From assembly GCA_964487555.1 (NCBI GenBank), contig CAZART010000105.1, positions 1 through 18,211 on the forward strand: DNA of 18,211 nucleotides, in the 5' to 3' direction. Below, in pieces: positions 1 to 7,369 of this stretch. Within the stretch, counting starts at the first letter, position 1; each line of letters starts with the position of its first letter. The translations under genes were made by a program, and so were the position numbers. The notes under the pieces are model-generated. The model searched no databases. It was given only the letters and a program-made list of their open reading frames with translations, and had not been told where the DNA came from. This DNA comes from CAZART01 sp964487555 (lineage in GTDB: Bacteria; Bacteroidota; Rhodothermia; Rhodothermales; VXPQ01).

Positions 1-46
1 GTAAGTGCGGCATGCTGGGCTCGCGACATCAGGAGTGCGTATGCTC
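1..46 (+). repeat. 46-base exact direct repeat, left copy
   Basis: Bases 1-46 are identical to 6526-6571. Identity stops abruptly at base 47, although both comM fragments remain homologous beyond it. The repeat includes the codons for the CVC cysteines of ComM and the 14-base stretch 27-40 that recurs unchanged in all four comM fragments. The window starts inside the repeat, so its true left limit is unknown. Confidence 0.9.
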
Positions 47-463
47 AGCCGGCGATGTCGTGCGCTACCGGTCGCGTGTGATCGGACCGCTCATGGACAG
101 AATTGACCTGCACCTGGAGGTGTCACCGGTGCCATTCGAAGAACTGAGCGCGCGGTGGGCTGCCGAATCCTCCGTGGCGATCCGCCGGCGTGTGCTGCGC
201 GCGCGACAAGTAGAGGCACGCAGGTTTGTCCATTGCAACGCGCAGATGGCATGCAGATGGTGCGGCAGTTCTGCGCAATGGACGCTGCTTGCCGGTCGAT
301 CATGAAGACGGCGCTCCAGCGCCTCGGCCTCAGCGCTCGCGCCTACGGGCGCATCCTCAAGGTCGCCCGGACGATCGCAGATCTCAACGCATACGGGGAA
401 ATCCGGCCGGAGCACCTTGCTGAAGCAATCCAGCACCGCTCGCTCGACCGGCGGCTGGAGTAG
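1..463 (+). pseudogene. comM: comM/yifB 3'-end fragment, copy 1 (frameshifted)
   Basis: This is the C-terminal part of a ComM/YifB-type Mg-chelatase-like AAA+ ATPase, a family linked to DNA processing in natural transformation. Visible family motifs are the cysteine pair of HQECVCS, RY.SR..GPLMDRIDLHLEV, the NAQM motif, LGLSARAYGRILKVARTIADL and the terminal HRSLDRRLE before a stop at 461-463. The reading frame starts as frame 3 and moves to frame 2 near 246-250. There copy 1 has one base fewer than copy 2 just after the NAQM codons. It also lacks 15 in-frame bases upstream of NAQM relative to copy 2. The ATPase N-terminal part, with Walker A and B, is not in the window, so it is unknown whether an intact 5' half lies to the left. 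Family assignment is firm from the motifs. Calling it a pseudogene rests on the frameshift, which a sequencing error could mimic. Confidence 0.9.
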
Positions 464-542
464 GCTGGCGACCTCAAAACGATGGAATACTGCCGCGAAA
501 AACGAGATCACTCACGCGTCGCACTCACCATGGAGACCGAGA

Positions 543-705
543 ATGAAGAAATCCGTGTTCAGTCACAACGATGTGCAGCGAGATGGGCGTTTCCGAATAA
601 GCGTTCTACCGCTGGACAAGTTTTGCCGGCATATGCGTGGCCGAGCTGCGTCACCTCCGCCAGCTGGAGGAGGCGAACAACCAGATGCACGCATGCCTGC
701 CGTAA
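543..705 (+). mobile_element. IS3-family orfA (transposase N-terminal) remnant
   Basis: The start at 543 reads MKKSVFSHN, like the MKKSRFSE-type opening of IS3 orfA. After an internal deletion and frame change, the sequence reads CSEMGVSE, a stop (TAA, 598-600, where a lysine is expected), AFYRW, then VAELRHLRQLEEANNQM and a stop at 703-705. This matches the IS3 orfA pattern of a helix-turn-helix (GVSE.TFYRW) followed by the leucine-zipper start (ELRRLRQLEEENRRLK). No orfB with a DDE domain follows and no terminal inverted repeats were recognised. It is therefore a dead fragment about 80 bases downstream of the first comM tail. Confidence 0.75.
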
Positions 706-1381
706 TGCGTAGTGTCGTTCACCGCTATTTCCCCACGAATAGGGAGTTTTGATGGCTCCGATTACCTCCGATGCGTAGACGAGTGCCTTTGACTTGTTCT
801 GAGCAGTTTTGCCCCGTCGCCCGGTTCAAAATCCCGTACGCGGTAGACGGGTTCTTTCTCTACTGAGTGATTAGCCATGTCAGCTTTCCGTTTTTGACCA
901 TTCAGAACCACAGGGTTTCAGTTTAGGTCGGGAAGCTGGGGGCTGTGAGTCTAGAAAGCGTCTCTAATATTCCGATCAAGCTCGATCGCCTCGGATCGGC
1001 CAAAAGCTTTTCGCTCGTCTTCTTGCTCTGGTGGTCGGATTAGGCACCTTGCGCCCGGCCCCCGATGTAATCCTAATGCAGAGGACGACCGGGCTGTGCA
1101 ATTCAATACTAGAGAGTATATTGTCCCTGGACGTAGCACAAATGCCCCAACTACGCGAGGATCGATGCGGCGCTCCCGAGACCAGATCGAGGCTGCCTAA
1201 CACCGCAGACTCGACGCCGTCGTGGTGTTAAAGGCCCTGCTCATCTCGATGATGAAGAAGAGCGAAAGGCGGTGCTGGCATGCTATAGGCCACAAGGGAT
1301 GGGCAAGCCATCTCATGCACCCCAACTGAAAAAATGTAAGCTTGTCGAAGCACTCCTGCTTCGAAAACGGAACGCATTGGA
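706..1381. other. Gene-poor stretch between the IS3 remnant and the metalloprotease
   Basis: No recognisable gene was found in these 676 bases. The only tidy short reading frame is on the minus strand at 762-878. It encodes 38 residues, beginning MANHSVEKEPVYRVRDFEPG, with no convincing ribosome site and no family I recognise. A second minus-strand frame, about 951-1139, shows no family signature. Composition and the neighbouring IS remnant suggest decayed sequence. The 3' end carries an inverted repeat, listed separately. Confidence 0.5.
1345..1364. promoter_or_regulatory. Perfect 8-bp inverted repeat upstream of the metalloprotease
   Basis: TCGAAGCA, a 4-base loop, then TGCTTCGA: an uninterrupted 8-bp stem ending 17 bases before the ATG at 1382. 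It could be an operator, a leader hairpin that limits ribosome access, or a terminator for minus-strand transcription. No T-run follows directly on either strand, so a classical terminator is unlikely. The symmetry is seen directly; any role is inferred. Confidence 0.4.
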
Positions 1382-4300
1382 ATGTACGCATCGCTGAACA
1401 TGAAAACATCAGCCGTCGTTTGCAGCATCCTGATAACGACTATGATAAGCCCTTGGATCGCTACAAATAGTCTGTGTCAAGATACGCCGCTGCGACTTTT
1501 TTCGCTCGCAGAGTCACAAGGTCCTGGACAAGAGATACTCAGAAGTGTCGAGGGCAAGACAGCTAGTGGGAGATCGGAGAAGTCAATAAGATTACAGCGA
1601 GACGAGAGTGTTCTTCTTTACATAATCCAGCAGAATCCTCGTTCCTTCTCCATTGATATACCTCTTCCCGATGCCAAAGCGCCTAGGAGGTTCTATTTGA
1701 GGCGTTTTGAGATTCTAGACCCGACTGCAAGCCTTGTCGTCGTTAAAGGGGGACAAACGCTATCGGTTGACATGTCTGGCGAGTTTGCCACATATAGAGG
1801 ATATAGTAGAGAGGATCCTGGTTCATGGATTACGATGAATTTCTCTCGCGATGCAATCAACGGAGTTTTTAGCCAACACGGGCGCATTCACATTATTGAA
1901 AGCATAGAGCAAGAAGGATTTGTTGCACCTCCACGTGATACCACCCTCCAAACACCAGACTTTCGCTGTGGAGTGCCAGATAGTGATCCTACATATATAC
2001 CCAAGGATATAATGCGTTCCCTTGAAGCTAGAGATAAGACGTACTACAAATCAGACACCGATCTCTTGGAGTTGGAGGTAGCTATAGAGACTGATTATGA
2101 ACTTCTTAATCTGTTTTCGGGTAACACTAACCATGCGATCTCCTATATTCTCGGTCTAATGTCCAATGTATCACATCTTTATGAGAGAAGCATTAATGTG
2201 AGGATCGTTATCACTTACTTAAGAATATGGGCCGATCCCGATGATCCATACGACACTGATGATATCCTCGGCGGGTTCCACCAGTTTATTGATCATTGGA
2301 CACATAATATGCAACATATAGAACGGGACATTGCTCATTATATCACTAGTTATCATTTGCAGGGTGCAGGCGGCATCGCAGAAAGGGGTGTTCTTCACCG
2401 TGAGAATGGCGGATATAGTTTATCAAAAATTCAAGGGTATTTTTACGCAGACCCAATATACACCCCTGATGTGACCGTGGTGGCGCATGAAATCGGCCAC
2501 AATTTCGGGTCTCCGCATACTCATAACTGTAGCTGGCCAGGTGGCCCCATCGACCGCTGCGAATTGATTGAGGGAGATTGCAGCCCAGGGCCGGTCATTT
2601 CGTCACTAGGGACAATCATGAGTTTTTGCAGTCAACAATTTCTCAGCTTTCATCCACTGCCCGCCAGTCTGATGCGTTCGCTTGCGGAAACCTCCGGAAA
2701 GCTCGACGTTATCAATGGCATTCCCGATACGCCGAGTCTTGTCTTTCCAGCAAATAATGCTAGATCTATCTCGACGCAAGTGATCCTTGACTGGAATAAG
2801 GCGACTGGGTCGGAAGAATACCGTATTCAATTATCCACTTCTCCTGAGTTTGTGACTGCGGTTATTGATACATTGTCGGATGTTACAAGAATCGACCGAA
2901 GTGGACTTTCTGAAAGTACTACGTTTTACTGGAGAGTACATGGCATAAATGACTTTGGAGAAGGCGGTTGGTCGGATACCTGGACGTTTGCGACCCAGTC
3001 GGAATTTGCATTGACGAGCCCGACACCAATTTTTCCAGGACAGGGCGACATTGGCATTCCAACGAGGTTTTCTCTGTCCTGGTACCCTTCCTCTGGTGCA
3101 ACAGACTACCGTATCCAGGTCTTTAACGATCAATATTCCATTCAAAATAACTTGCCACCATTCATTGACAAAGTCGTAAGTGAGACGTCATACGAGCTTG
3201 ATTATTCGACATATTGGTGGGATCACGGCGTATGGCGTGTTAAGGCGCTGAGCAATGGCACTGAGAGCGATTGGTCGGCACTACATAGCTTCTGGGTATA
3301 CCGTCGTCATTCCGCTAGATCTATATTTCCTGGAGGCGGCGCCATAGATCTTCCTAGCGTTATACCTTTGATTGTGGATATTGCAGAGTACTCGTCTTAT
3401 TTGCAAATACAGGTTTCAGAAAGCGGTGAGTTTGCAAGCCTACTCGTGGATACTTTAGTGGATGCCTCGAAACGGAATTCGCTAGATGATGCACTATTAA
3501 TAATGACTTCTCTTTCCCCGGGCACGACGTATTACTGGAGGGTTAGATCAGAAGACGTAACGTCCGTAACTGGGAGAGCTATGAGTGAGTGGTCGAATCC
3601 GTACGAGTTCACAACGGGAGAAGGCGCTATCGGCCAGTGGGAGTATTATAATACGGCAAATGGTGTTATGCCAGTAAACATTACATATGATATTGCTGCC
3701 AACCACGAAGAGGTTGTGGTTTCGAGTGCTGCGCTGGTGAGCAGCGAAGGTGGTTGGACAACGTTTGATGATTATGTCACTAACCCTGTGAAGCCTTGGG
3801 GGGTGACTTTCGGAAGCGACGGTATCCTATGGGTAGGAACGGGGCTTCTAATAAAAGGTATTTTCGACTCGGCGTCCACTAGATTGTATAGATATGATGG
3901 TATCGAGTGGACATATATAGACTCTGATAACTCGGATCTGCCGATTGGTACTATCAGGAGCGTGATTGAAGACTCCGATAATAATATCTGGGTTGGTGTA
4001 CACTGTTCGGGCGCATGCCAAATCGGATGGGGTGGCGTTGCGAAATATGACGGCAATGAGTGGACTGTATATAATGCTAGTAATTCTGGACTGCCAAGCA
4101 ATGATCCGTTGTCGTTAATGATGAAATCAGATGGTTCTCTTTGGGTGGGAACAGAAGGCTCTGGCGTGGCTGTATTCGACGGCACAGAATGGGAAGTGTT
4201 CGATAGGCTCAACTCAAATGTTATTTCTGACACAATAACAGACATTGAGGAAGACGGAAAAGGAAATGTCTGGCTTGCGACGTCAGACGGTCTTGTACTG

Positions 4301-5149
4301 TTTGATGGTGTAGAGTGGATACCCTATAGAAATAGGGTGGGTATTCCACTGGAATATGTAACCGAAGTGGAAATAGCTAACAACGGAAACGTCTGGATCG
4401 GTGGAGCTCCTGGTATTGCAGAGTTCGACGGTATGCTTTGGACAACATACTCAAGTTACAATTCCCCGAACCCAAACTGGCATACTCATGCTTTGAAAGT
4501 AGATCCGAACGGAAAAGTATGGATAGGGGGATCTCATTGCTGCGGCTTGGTTTCTTTCGATGCTCAGCCTAATTCCAGCCCGGCTGTCAGAAATGAGATC
4601 GCAGACATCGATCTGGTCGTTGGAGCAGATCCTTTCCGCCGAAACCTGCACGAAGTCTTCAGCGATGCCGATGGTGATCCGTTGACGTTCTGGGCGAGCA
4701 GCAGTGACGAAAGCGTAGCCTCCGCTGCGGTTGAAGACTCGGTCCTTATCGTCACGCCGTTACGAGGGGGTAATTCTACGATCAGCGTGTCGGCCGACGA
4801 CGGCCGCGGCGGATCGGTAGAAGCAAGCTTCGTGGTTAGTATACCGACTGGAGTATTCCTGGAGCCAAATGGAGAGAGGACTCCGAGGGATTACGCGCTA
4901 CATCGGAACTATCCAAATCCTTTCAATTCTGCGACGACAATTGCTTTTGATCTGCCAGAAAGGACGCGCATTGTTGTGACAGTGTATGATGTGCTTGGAC
5001 GAGAGGTTACAATCCTTGCGTCAGGGACCTTCGGGGCTGGCCGGTACGCGAAGACCTGGAACGCTCACGGTACACCAAGCGGAGTGTACTTCTATCAGAT
5101 GCGCTCAAGAAACTTTTTGGCAACCCGCGCGCTCGTGCTTGAAAAATAG
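1382..5149 (+). CDS. Secreted reprolysin-like (M12B-type) zinc metalloprotease with Fn3, propeller and T9SS sorting domains
   Basis: A 1255-residue multidomain protein predicted to be exported by the Sec and type IX systems. Met1 at 1382 or Met7 at 1400 could be the start; neither has a clear Shine-Dalgarno. Met7 gives the more typical signal peptide (MKTSAVVCSILITTM...). The protease domain lies at about 205-450, with HEIGHNFGSPH at 369-379 (zinc ligands His369, His373, His379; catalytic Glu370) and a Met-turn at Met413 (GTIMS). Three Fn3-like domains follow at about 450-750, each with an ending like TFYWRV. Next come repeated two-component-regulator-type propeller blades at about 755-1060 (LWVGT, IWVGV, VWLAT, VWIGG) and a cadherin-like domain at about 1065-1160 (DADGDPLTF, DDGRGGS). 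A type A T9SS signal (NYPNPFN, VYDVLGREV, GVYFYQM) ends it. Likely role: extracellular proteolysis or adhesion. Much of the gene is unusually AT-rich, but the catalytic centre and C-terminus are not. Confidence 0.9.
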   Translation: MYASLNMKTSAVVCSILITTMISPWIATNSLCQDTPLRLFSLAESQGPGQEILRSVEGKTASGRSEKSIRLQRDESVLLYIIQQNPRSFSIDIPLPDAKAPRRFYLRRFEILDPTASLVVVKGGQTLSVDMSGEFATYRGYSREDPGSWITMNFSRDAINGVFSQHGRIHIIESIEQEGFVAPPRDTTLQTPDFRCGVPDSDPTYIPKDIMRSLEARDKTYYKSDTDLLELEVAIETDYELLNLFSGNTNHAISYILGLMSNVSHLYERSINVRIVITYLRIWADPDDPYDTDDILGGFHQFIDHWTHNMQHIERDIAHYITSYHLQGAGGIAERGVLHRENGGYSLSKIQGYFYADPIYTPDVTVVAHEIGHNFGSPHTHNCSWPGGPIDRCELIEGDCSPGPVISSLGTIMSFCSQQFLSFHPLPASLMRSLAETSGKLDVINGIPDTPSLVFPANNARSISTQVILDWNKATGSEEYRIQLSTSPEFVTAVIDTLSDVTRIDRSGLSESTTFYWRVHGINDFGEGGWSDTWTFATQSEFALTSPTPIFPGQGDIGIPTRFSLSWYPSSGATDYRIQVFNDQYSIQNNLPPFIDKVVSETSYELDYSTYWWDHGVWRVKALSNGTESDWSALHSFWVYRRHSARSIFPGGGAIDLPSVIPLIVDIAEYSSYLQIQVSESGEFASLLVDTLVDASKRNSLDDALLIMTSLSPGTTYYWRVRSEDVTSVTGRAMSEWSNPYEFTTGEGAIGQWEYYNTANGVMPVNITYDIAANHEEVVVSSAALVSSEGGWTTFDDYVTNPVKPWGVTFGSDGILWVGTGLLIKGIFDSASTRLYRYDGIEWTYIDSDNSDLPIGTIRSVIEDSDNNIWVGVHCSGACQIGWGGVAKYDGNEWTVYNASNSGLPSNDPLSLMMKSDGSLWVGTEGSGVAVFDGTEWEVFDRLNSNVISDTITDIEEDGKGNVWLATSDGLVLFDGVEWIPYRNRVGIPLEYVTEVEIANNGNVWIGGAPGIAEFDGMLWTTYSSYNSPNPNWHTHALKVDPNGKVWIGGSHCCGLVSFDAQPNSSPAVRNEIADIDLVVGADPFRRNLHEVFSDADGDPLTFWASSSDESVASAAVEDSVLIVTPLRGGNSTISVSADDGRGGSVEASFVVSIPTGVFLEPNGERTPRDYALHRNYPNPFNSATTIAFDLPERTRIVVTVYDVLGREVTILASGTFGAGRYAKTWNAHGTPSGVYFYQMRSRNFLATRALVLEK

Positions 5150-5314
5150 GCCAGGGAAGACCTGTTCATATCTTGTGTCAGCGCTCGAGGATAGGATTGT
5201 AGTTCATCGGACCGCGTGTACGTTAGTCGCACACGCCACAAGAACGATGAGACCTGCAGATCCCAGAAAGAGCCGCCCAGCCATTCCTCCGCTCGGAACA
5301 TGGCGGCGAAGTCC

Positions 5315-5625
5315 TCATCCTGCCGGCGTGAGGAAGATAAACGCCGTGTATTGATTGTCCCCCGTCTTCGAGGATCTGACCGTATACTTTTCCCCGAAGC
5401 GCCGGCGAAGGTATCCTCGCAGGCCACCTACTTCATTCTTGTTGACGTTGACCTTTATGACTTCTCATCCGAGAGCTTTTGGGCAGCGTCAGCGAGGGGG
5501 TCGTACTTTGAAGTACGACCGCCCCGGCCACCTCCTAGTTCAGCGAGTTCTTCCTGCGCTTTCACGTCTGAAATCACATCGAACGTGAATTGTCCAGCCT
5601 TCTTGGATCCCGTGCGTTTAGCCAT
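5315..5625 (-). pseudogene. Small uncharacterised protein, interrupted by a one-base frameshift
   Basis: The minus-strand ATG at 5625 follows an AGGGAG ribosome site. The frame encodes 56 residues (MAKRTGSKKAGQFTFDV..., then GGGRGGRTSKYDPLADAAQKL) and stops at 5455-5457. Restoring one base near 5460 continues the protein for about 47 residues (IKVNVNKNEVGGLRGYLRRRFG, then a VRSSKTGDN segment ending IFLTPAG) to a stop at 5315-5317. The full-length form would be about 103 residues, basic and soluble. I do not recognise the family. The sensible sequence on both sides of the break argues for a recent indel or an assembly error. Just downstream, a minus-strand frame at 5204-5284 encodes a 26-residue hydrophobic peptide (MAGRLFLGSAGLIVLV...), which may be chance. 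Confidence 0.5.
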
Positions 5626-5867
5626 GTGTTCTCTCCCTGTTCTTCTTCAACTTAATGTAATGCAAATAGGGGACGTGCATCCTCTGCGTGGACGCGCATC
5701 TGACGTCATAGCTTGCAGTCCAATAATACAAAATGCCCTACAAGCGGTCATTCGTCGAGCTCTGCCTGTGCAAAATACGGGGAGGCCTTCCGAAGAGCCC
5801 TGAAATGCCATCAGCTTATGGCGATTGTCGCTGGTTTGGCTCGGCGAAGCACCCTGACGGCTATTTA

Positions 5868-6190
5868 TTAGCGTGATTCGGCTCTGATGGTGCCACTGGA
5901 ATCCCCCAACTCACCGGGATCACCGCTGTTGCTCCACACGTGCCGGTCGGTCCAGCGAATGAATGCCGGAAGCTGATCGACGGCGTTGGGACCACTCATG
6001 ACGACGACCGACCGCCCGGGGGCGAGTACTACGTCCCTCTCAAACGGAAACGTCTGATCTCCCTTAGTGCTGACGAGTGTCCATCCGTCCAAATTAACCT
6101 CGCCCTCACCGATGTGCCCGATCTGCTCGGCAGATTGAGGGTGTGCCAGATCATCAGTTTTGTAAGATCCGAGGCATTTCCATTCTAATA
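5868..6190 (-). pseudogene. Lamin-tail-domain protein, C-terminal fragment
   Basis: The minus-strand frame ends at 5868. It contains VNLDGWTLVSTKG, FPFERDVVLAPGRSVVVMSG, then HVWSNSGDPGELGDSSGTI. This is the pattern of the bacterial lamin-tail (LTD) fold: a LsGW.l motif, an L.PG..v.v strand, and W.n.gD...L.d..G. Such domains are usually appended to secreted surface proteins or nucleases. The beginning of the domain and any larger protein are missing. The same frame runs upstream into sequence that matches IS21 istA in another frame, with no plausible start codon or signal peptide between them. I read it as a 3' remnant fused to IS debris. Domain identity is fairly convincing; the original protein is unknown. 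Confidence 0.6.
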
Positions 6191-6198
6191 TTCCGCCG

Positions 6199-6379
6199 CT
6201 ACCAGAGAGAAAATGCGGTGCGTGCTTCCGACAGGGCTTCATCGCCCGGGGTCGCATGCAGACCCGCAAAGACCTCGTGCGCATACTTCCTAAGGCGACG
6301 CACGTAGCGCTTCACGCTGTCGTAGCCGTGCTCAAGCCCTCTTCGACGAAGAGATCCTGACAGATGCGCTGCGCGTGTT
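6199..6379 (-). mobile_element. istA: IS21-family istA transposase remnant
   Basis: On the minus strand, reading from the gap edge, one frame gives HAQRICQDLFVEEG. After a frame change the sequence continues GYDSVKRYVRRLRKYAHEVF, then HATPGDEA, and decays to a stop at 6199. This is the IS21 IstA signature: AQRIYQDLV.EHG, YDSVKRYVRRLR, then a PGEEAQVDFG region. The DDE catalytic domain and the istB helper ATPase are not visible; sequence upstream of the fragment may lie inside the 6380-6479 gap. It shows at least one frameshift. An IS copy repeated elsewhere in the genome could also explain why assembly broke here. Confidence 0.75.
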
Positions 6380-6479
6380 NNNNNNNNNNNNNNNNNNNNN
6401 NNNNNNNNNNNNNNNNNNNNNNNNNNNNNNNNNNNNNNNNNNNNNNNNNNNNNNNNNNNNNNNNNNNNNNNNNNNNNNN
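6380..6479. other. Assembly gap (100 N)
   Basis: Exactly 100 unknown bases, the usual placeholder for a scaffold join, so the true distance is unknown. It separates the IS21 remnant from the XRE/comM junction of copy 2 and hides most of the XRE gene that begins at 6516 on the minus strand. The join itself may be wrong, since both sides carry repeated sequence. Confidence 0.95.
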
Positions 6480-6516
6480 GTTGCCTGCCCTGCAAATGCA
6501 GATGGCAAAAAGGCAA
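6480..6516 (-). pseudogene. 5' end of an XRE-type HTH gene, cut by the gap
   Basis: The minus-strand sequence reads (V-A-)LPFCHLHLQGRQ from a TTG at 6516 into the gap. It matches the N-terminus of the more complete gene at 10426-10898 (LPFCHLHLLCNRP). Sequence of this kind (PFC...L....KP...YP) precedes GDHIRKRRLDLGL in a widespread small HTH protein family. Only about 12 codons are visible, so whether the gene is intact cannot be judged. Its start lies 9 bases from the comM fragment on the opposite strand. Confidence 0.5.
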
Positions 6517-6524
6517 CGCAACGG

Positions 6525-7005
6525 TGTAAGTGCGGCATGCTGGGCTCGCGACATCAGGAGTGCGTATGCTCCGCGGGCGAAGTCGTGCGTTATCGCAACC
6601 GCATCTCCGCGCCGCTAATGGACCGGATCGATCTGCATCTGGAAGTGGCGCCAGTTCCATTCGACGAACTCAGCGCACGCGGCGAGGGGGAGTCGTCGGC
6701 CACAATCCGCAGGCGCGTACTTCGCGCACGCGACGTGCAGGCCCTGAGGTTCGCCGCCCACGAATGCGTACACTGCAACGCGCAGATGAGCATGCGGATG
6801 GTGCGCGAGTTTGCGCCGCTCGACCGTGCCTGTCGCACTCTGATGAAAACCGCCCTTCAGCGGCTTGGTCTCAGCGCCCGCGCCTACGGCCGCATCCTCA
6901 AAGTCGCTCGTACCATCGCCGACCTGGACGGCTCGCGTGACATCCGCCCCGAGCATCTTGCCGAGGCGATACAGTACCGTTCACGGGATCGGCATCGCGT
7001 AGCAC
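6525..7005 (+). pseudogene. comM: comM/yifB 3'-end fragment, copy 2 (best preserved)
   Basis: A continuous frame runs from CKCGMLGSRHQECVCS through ISAPLMDRIDLHLEVAPVPFDEL, SATIRRRVLRARDVQ, HCNAQMS, APLDRACRTLMK, LGLSARAYGRILKVARTIADL and PEHLAEAIQYRS. This is essentially the whole ComM C-terminal region after the zinc-knuckle, with no frameshift. The usual SLDR ending is altered to SRDRHR and the expected stop is lost, so the frame reads on to 7169. There is no natural start codon and no ATPase core. On its own it would therefore be an orphan C-terminal domain, unless transcription and a fortuitous start make it a short product. The sequence diverges from copy 1 mainly at synonymous positions. 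It is 9 bases from the 5' end of an opposing XRE gene. Confidence 0.9.
6526..6571 (+). repeat. 46-base exact direct repeat, right copy
   Basis: Identical to 1-46. With that copy it brackets block A (IS3 remnant, large metalloprotease, lamin-tail fragment, IS21 remnant). The exact match ends at 6571, beyond which the two comM fragments differ at about two thirds of codons. This is the geometry expected of a pair of att sites, or of a gene-conversion tract. Confidence 0.85.
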
Positions 7006-7012
7006 GGCCTGA

Positions 7013-7183
7013 GTTGGAATATCCGTTCATTTTCTGGGTCCGCCGAAAGAACAGCCGGCACACGATTTCGGCCAAATGCAATGGATACTGCACAGCGTCG
7101 GCGGTTCCCCGGAGGCGGCGTATCGATATTACGATAAACCGCCCAGAGAGCGACTTCAATTGCCCTTGAATTTATATGCATGA
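7013..7183 (+). pseudogene. Unrecognised C-terminal protein remnant
   Basis: This frame is open after a TGA at 7010-7012 and ends at 7181-7183. It encodes about 56 residues, including HFLGPPKEQPAHDFGQMQWI and later SPEAAYRYYDKPPRERLQLP. The composition (aromatic, proline and charged residues in a plausible order) looks more like real protein than chance, but I do not recognise a family and there is no start codon with a ribosome site. It sits directly after the degraded end of comM copy 2, overlapping its read-through tail in another frame. It may be the 3' end of a gene cut by the comM insertion. Confidence 0.3.
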
Positions 7184-7301
7184 ACTTCGTATCCATTATC
7201 CACGCTCATGCGATTCCTCTCTTGGTGCAGTTCGTCGTAAACCGTCGCTCAGGTTTCAAACTGCCGTGCATCCCCCAGTAGAGTGTGGATAGGCGTATCG
7301 A

Positions 7302-7319
7302 CCATTCGCGAGCGAATGG
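7302..7319. promoter_or_regulatory. Perfect 8-bp inverted repeat upstream of the M36-like protease
   Basis: CCATTCGC, a 2-base centre, then GCGAATGG, ending 50 bases before the ATG at 7370. An 18-base dyad with a very short centre is more like a protein-binding operator than a stable hairpin. No -10/-35 pair was identified with confidence. Its role is inferred from position only. Confidence 0.35.
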
Positions 7320-7369
7320 CACGTATGTCGGCATTACTGAAATGATCTACGAAATACCTGGGGTGAACC

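Noticed and set aside
65..511. 148-codon minus-strand frame across the first comM fragment
   Set aside because: It lies opposite clear ComM coding sequence and shows no family motif; high-GC coding DNA commonly leaves such antisense frames.
5216..5803. 195-codon plus-strand frame
   Set aside because: It is antisense to the small gene at 5315-5625, which has a ribosome site and coherent protein content; the plus frame is serine/proline/arginine-rich without recognisable features.
6496..6618. Plus-strand frame MQMAKRQRNG... across the comM boundary, seen also at copy 3
   Set aside because: It is repeated only because the DNA is repeated; it reads out of frame through comM sequence and antisense to the XRE start.
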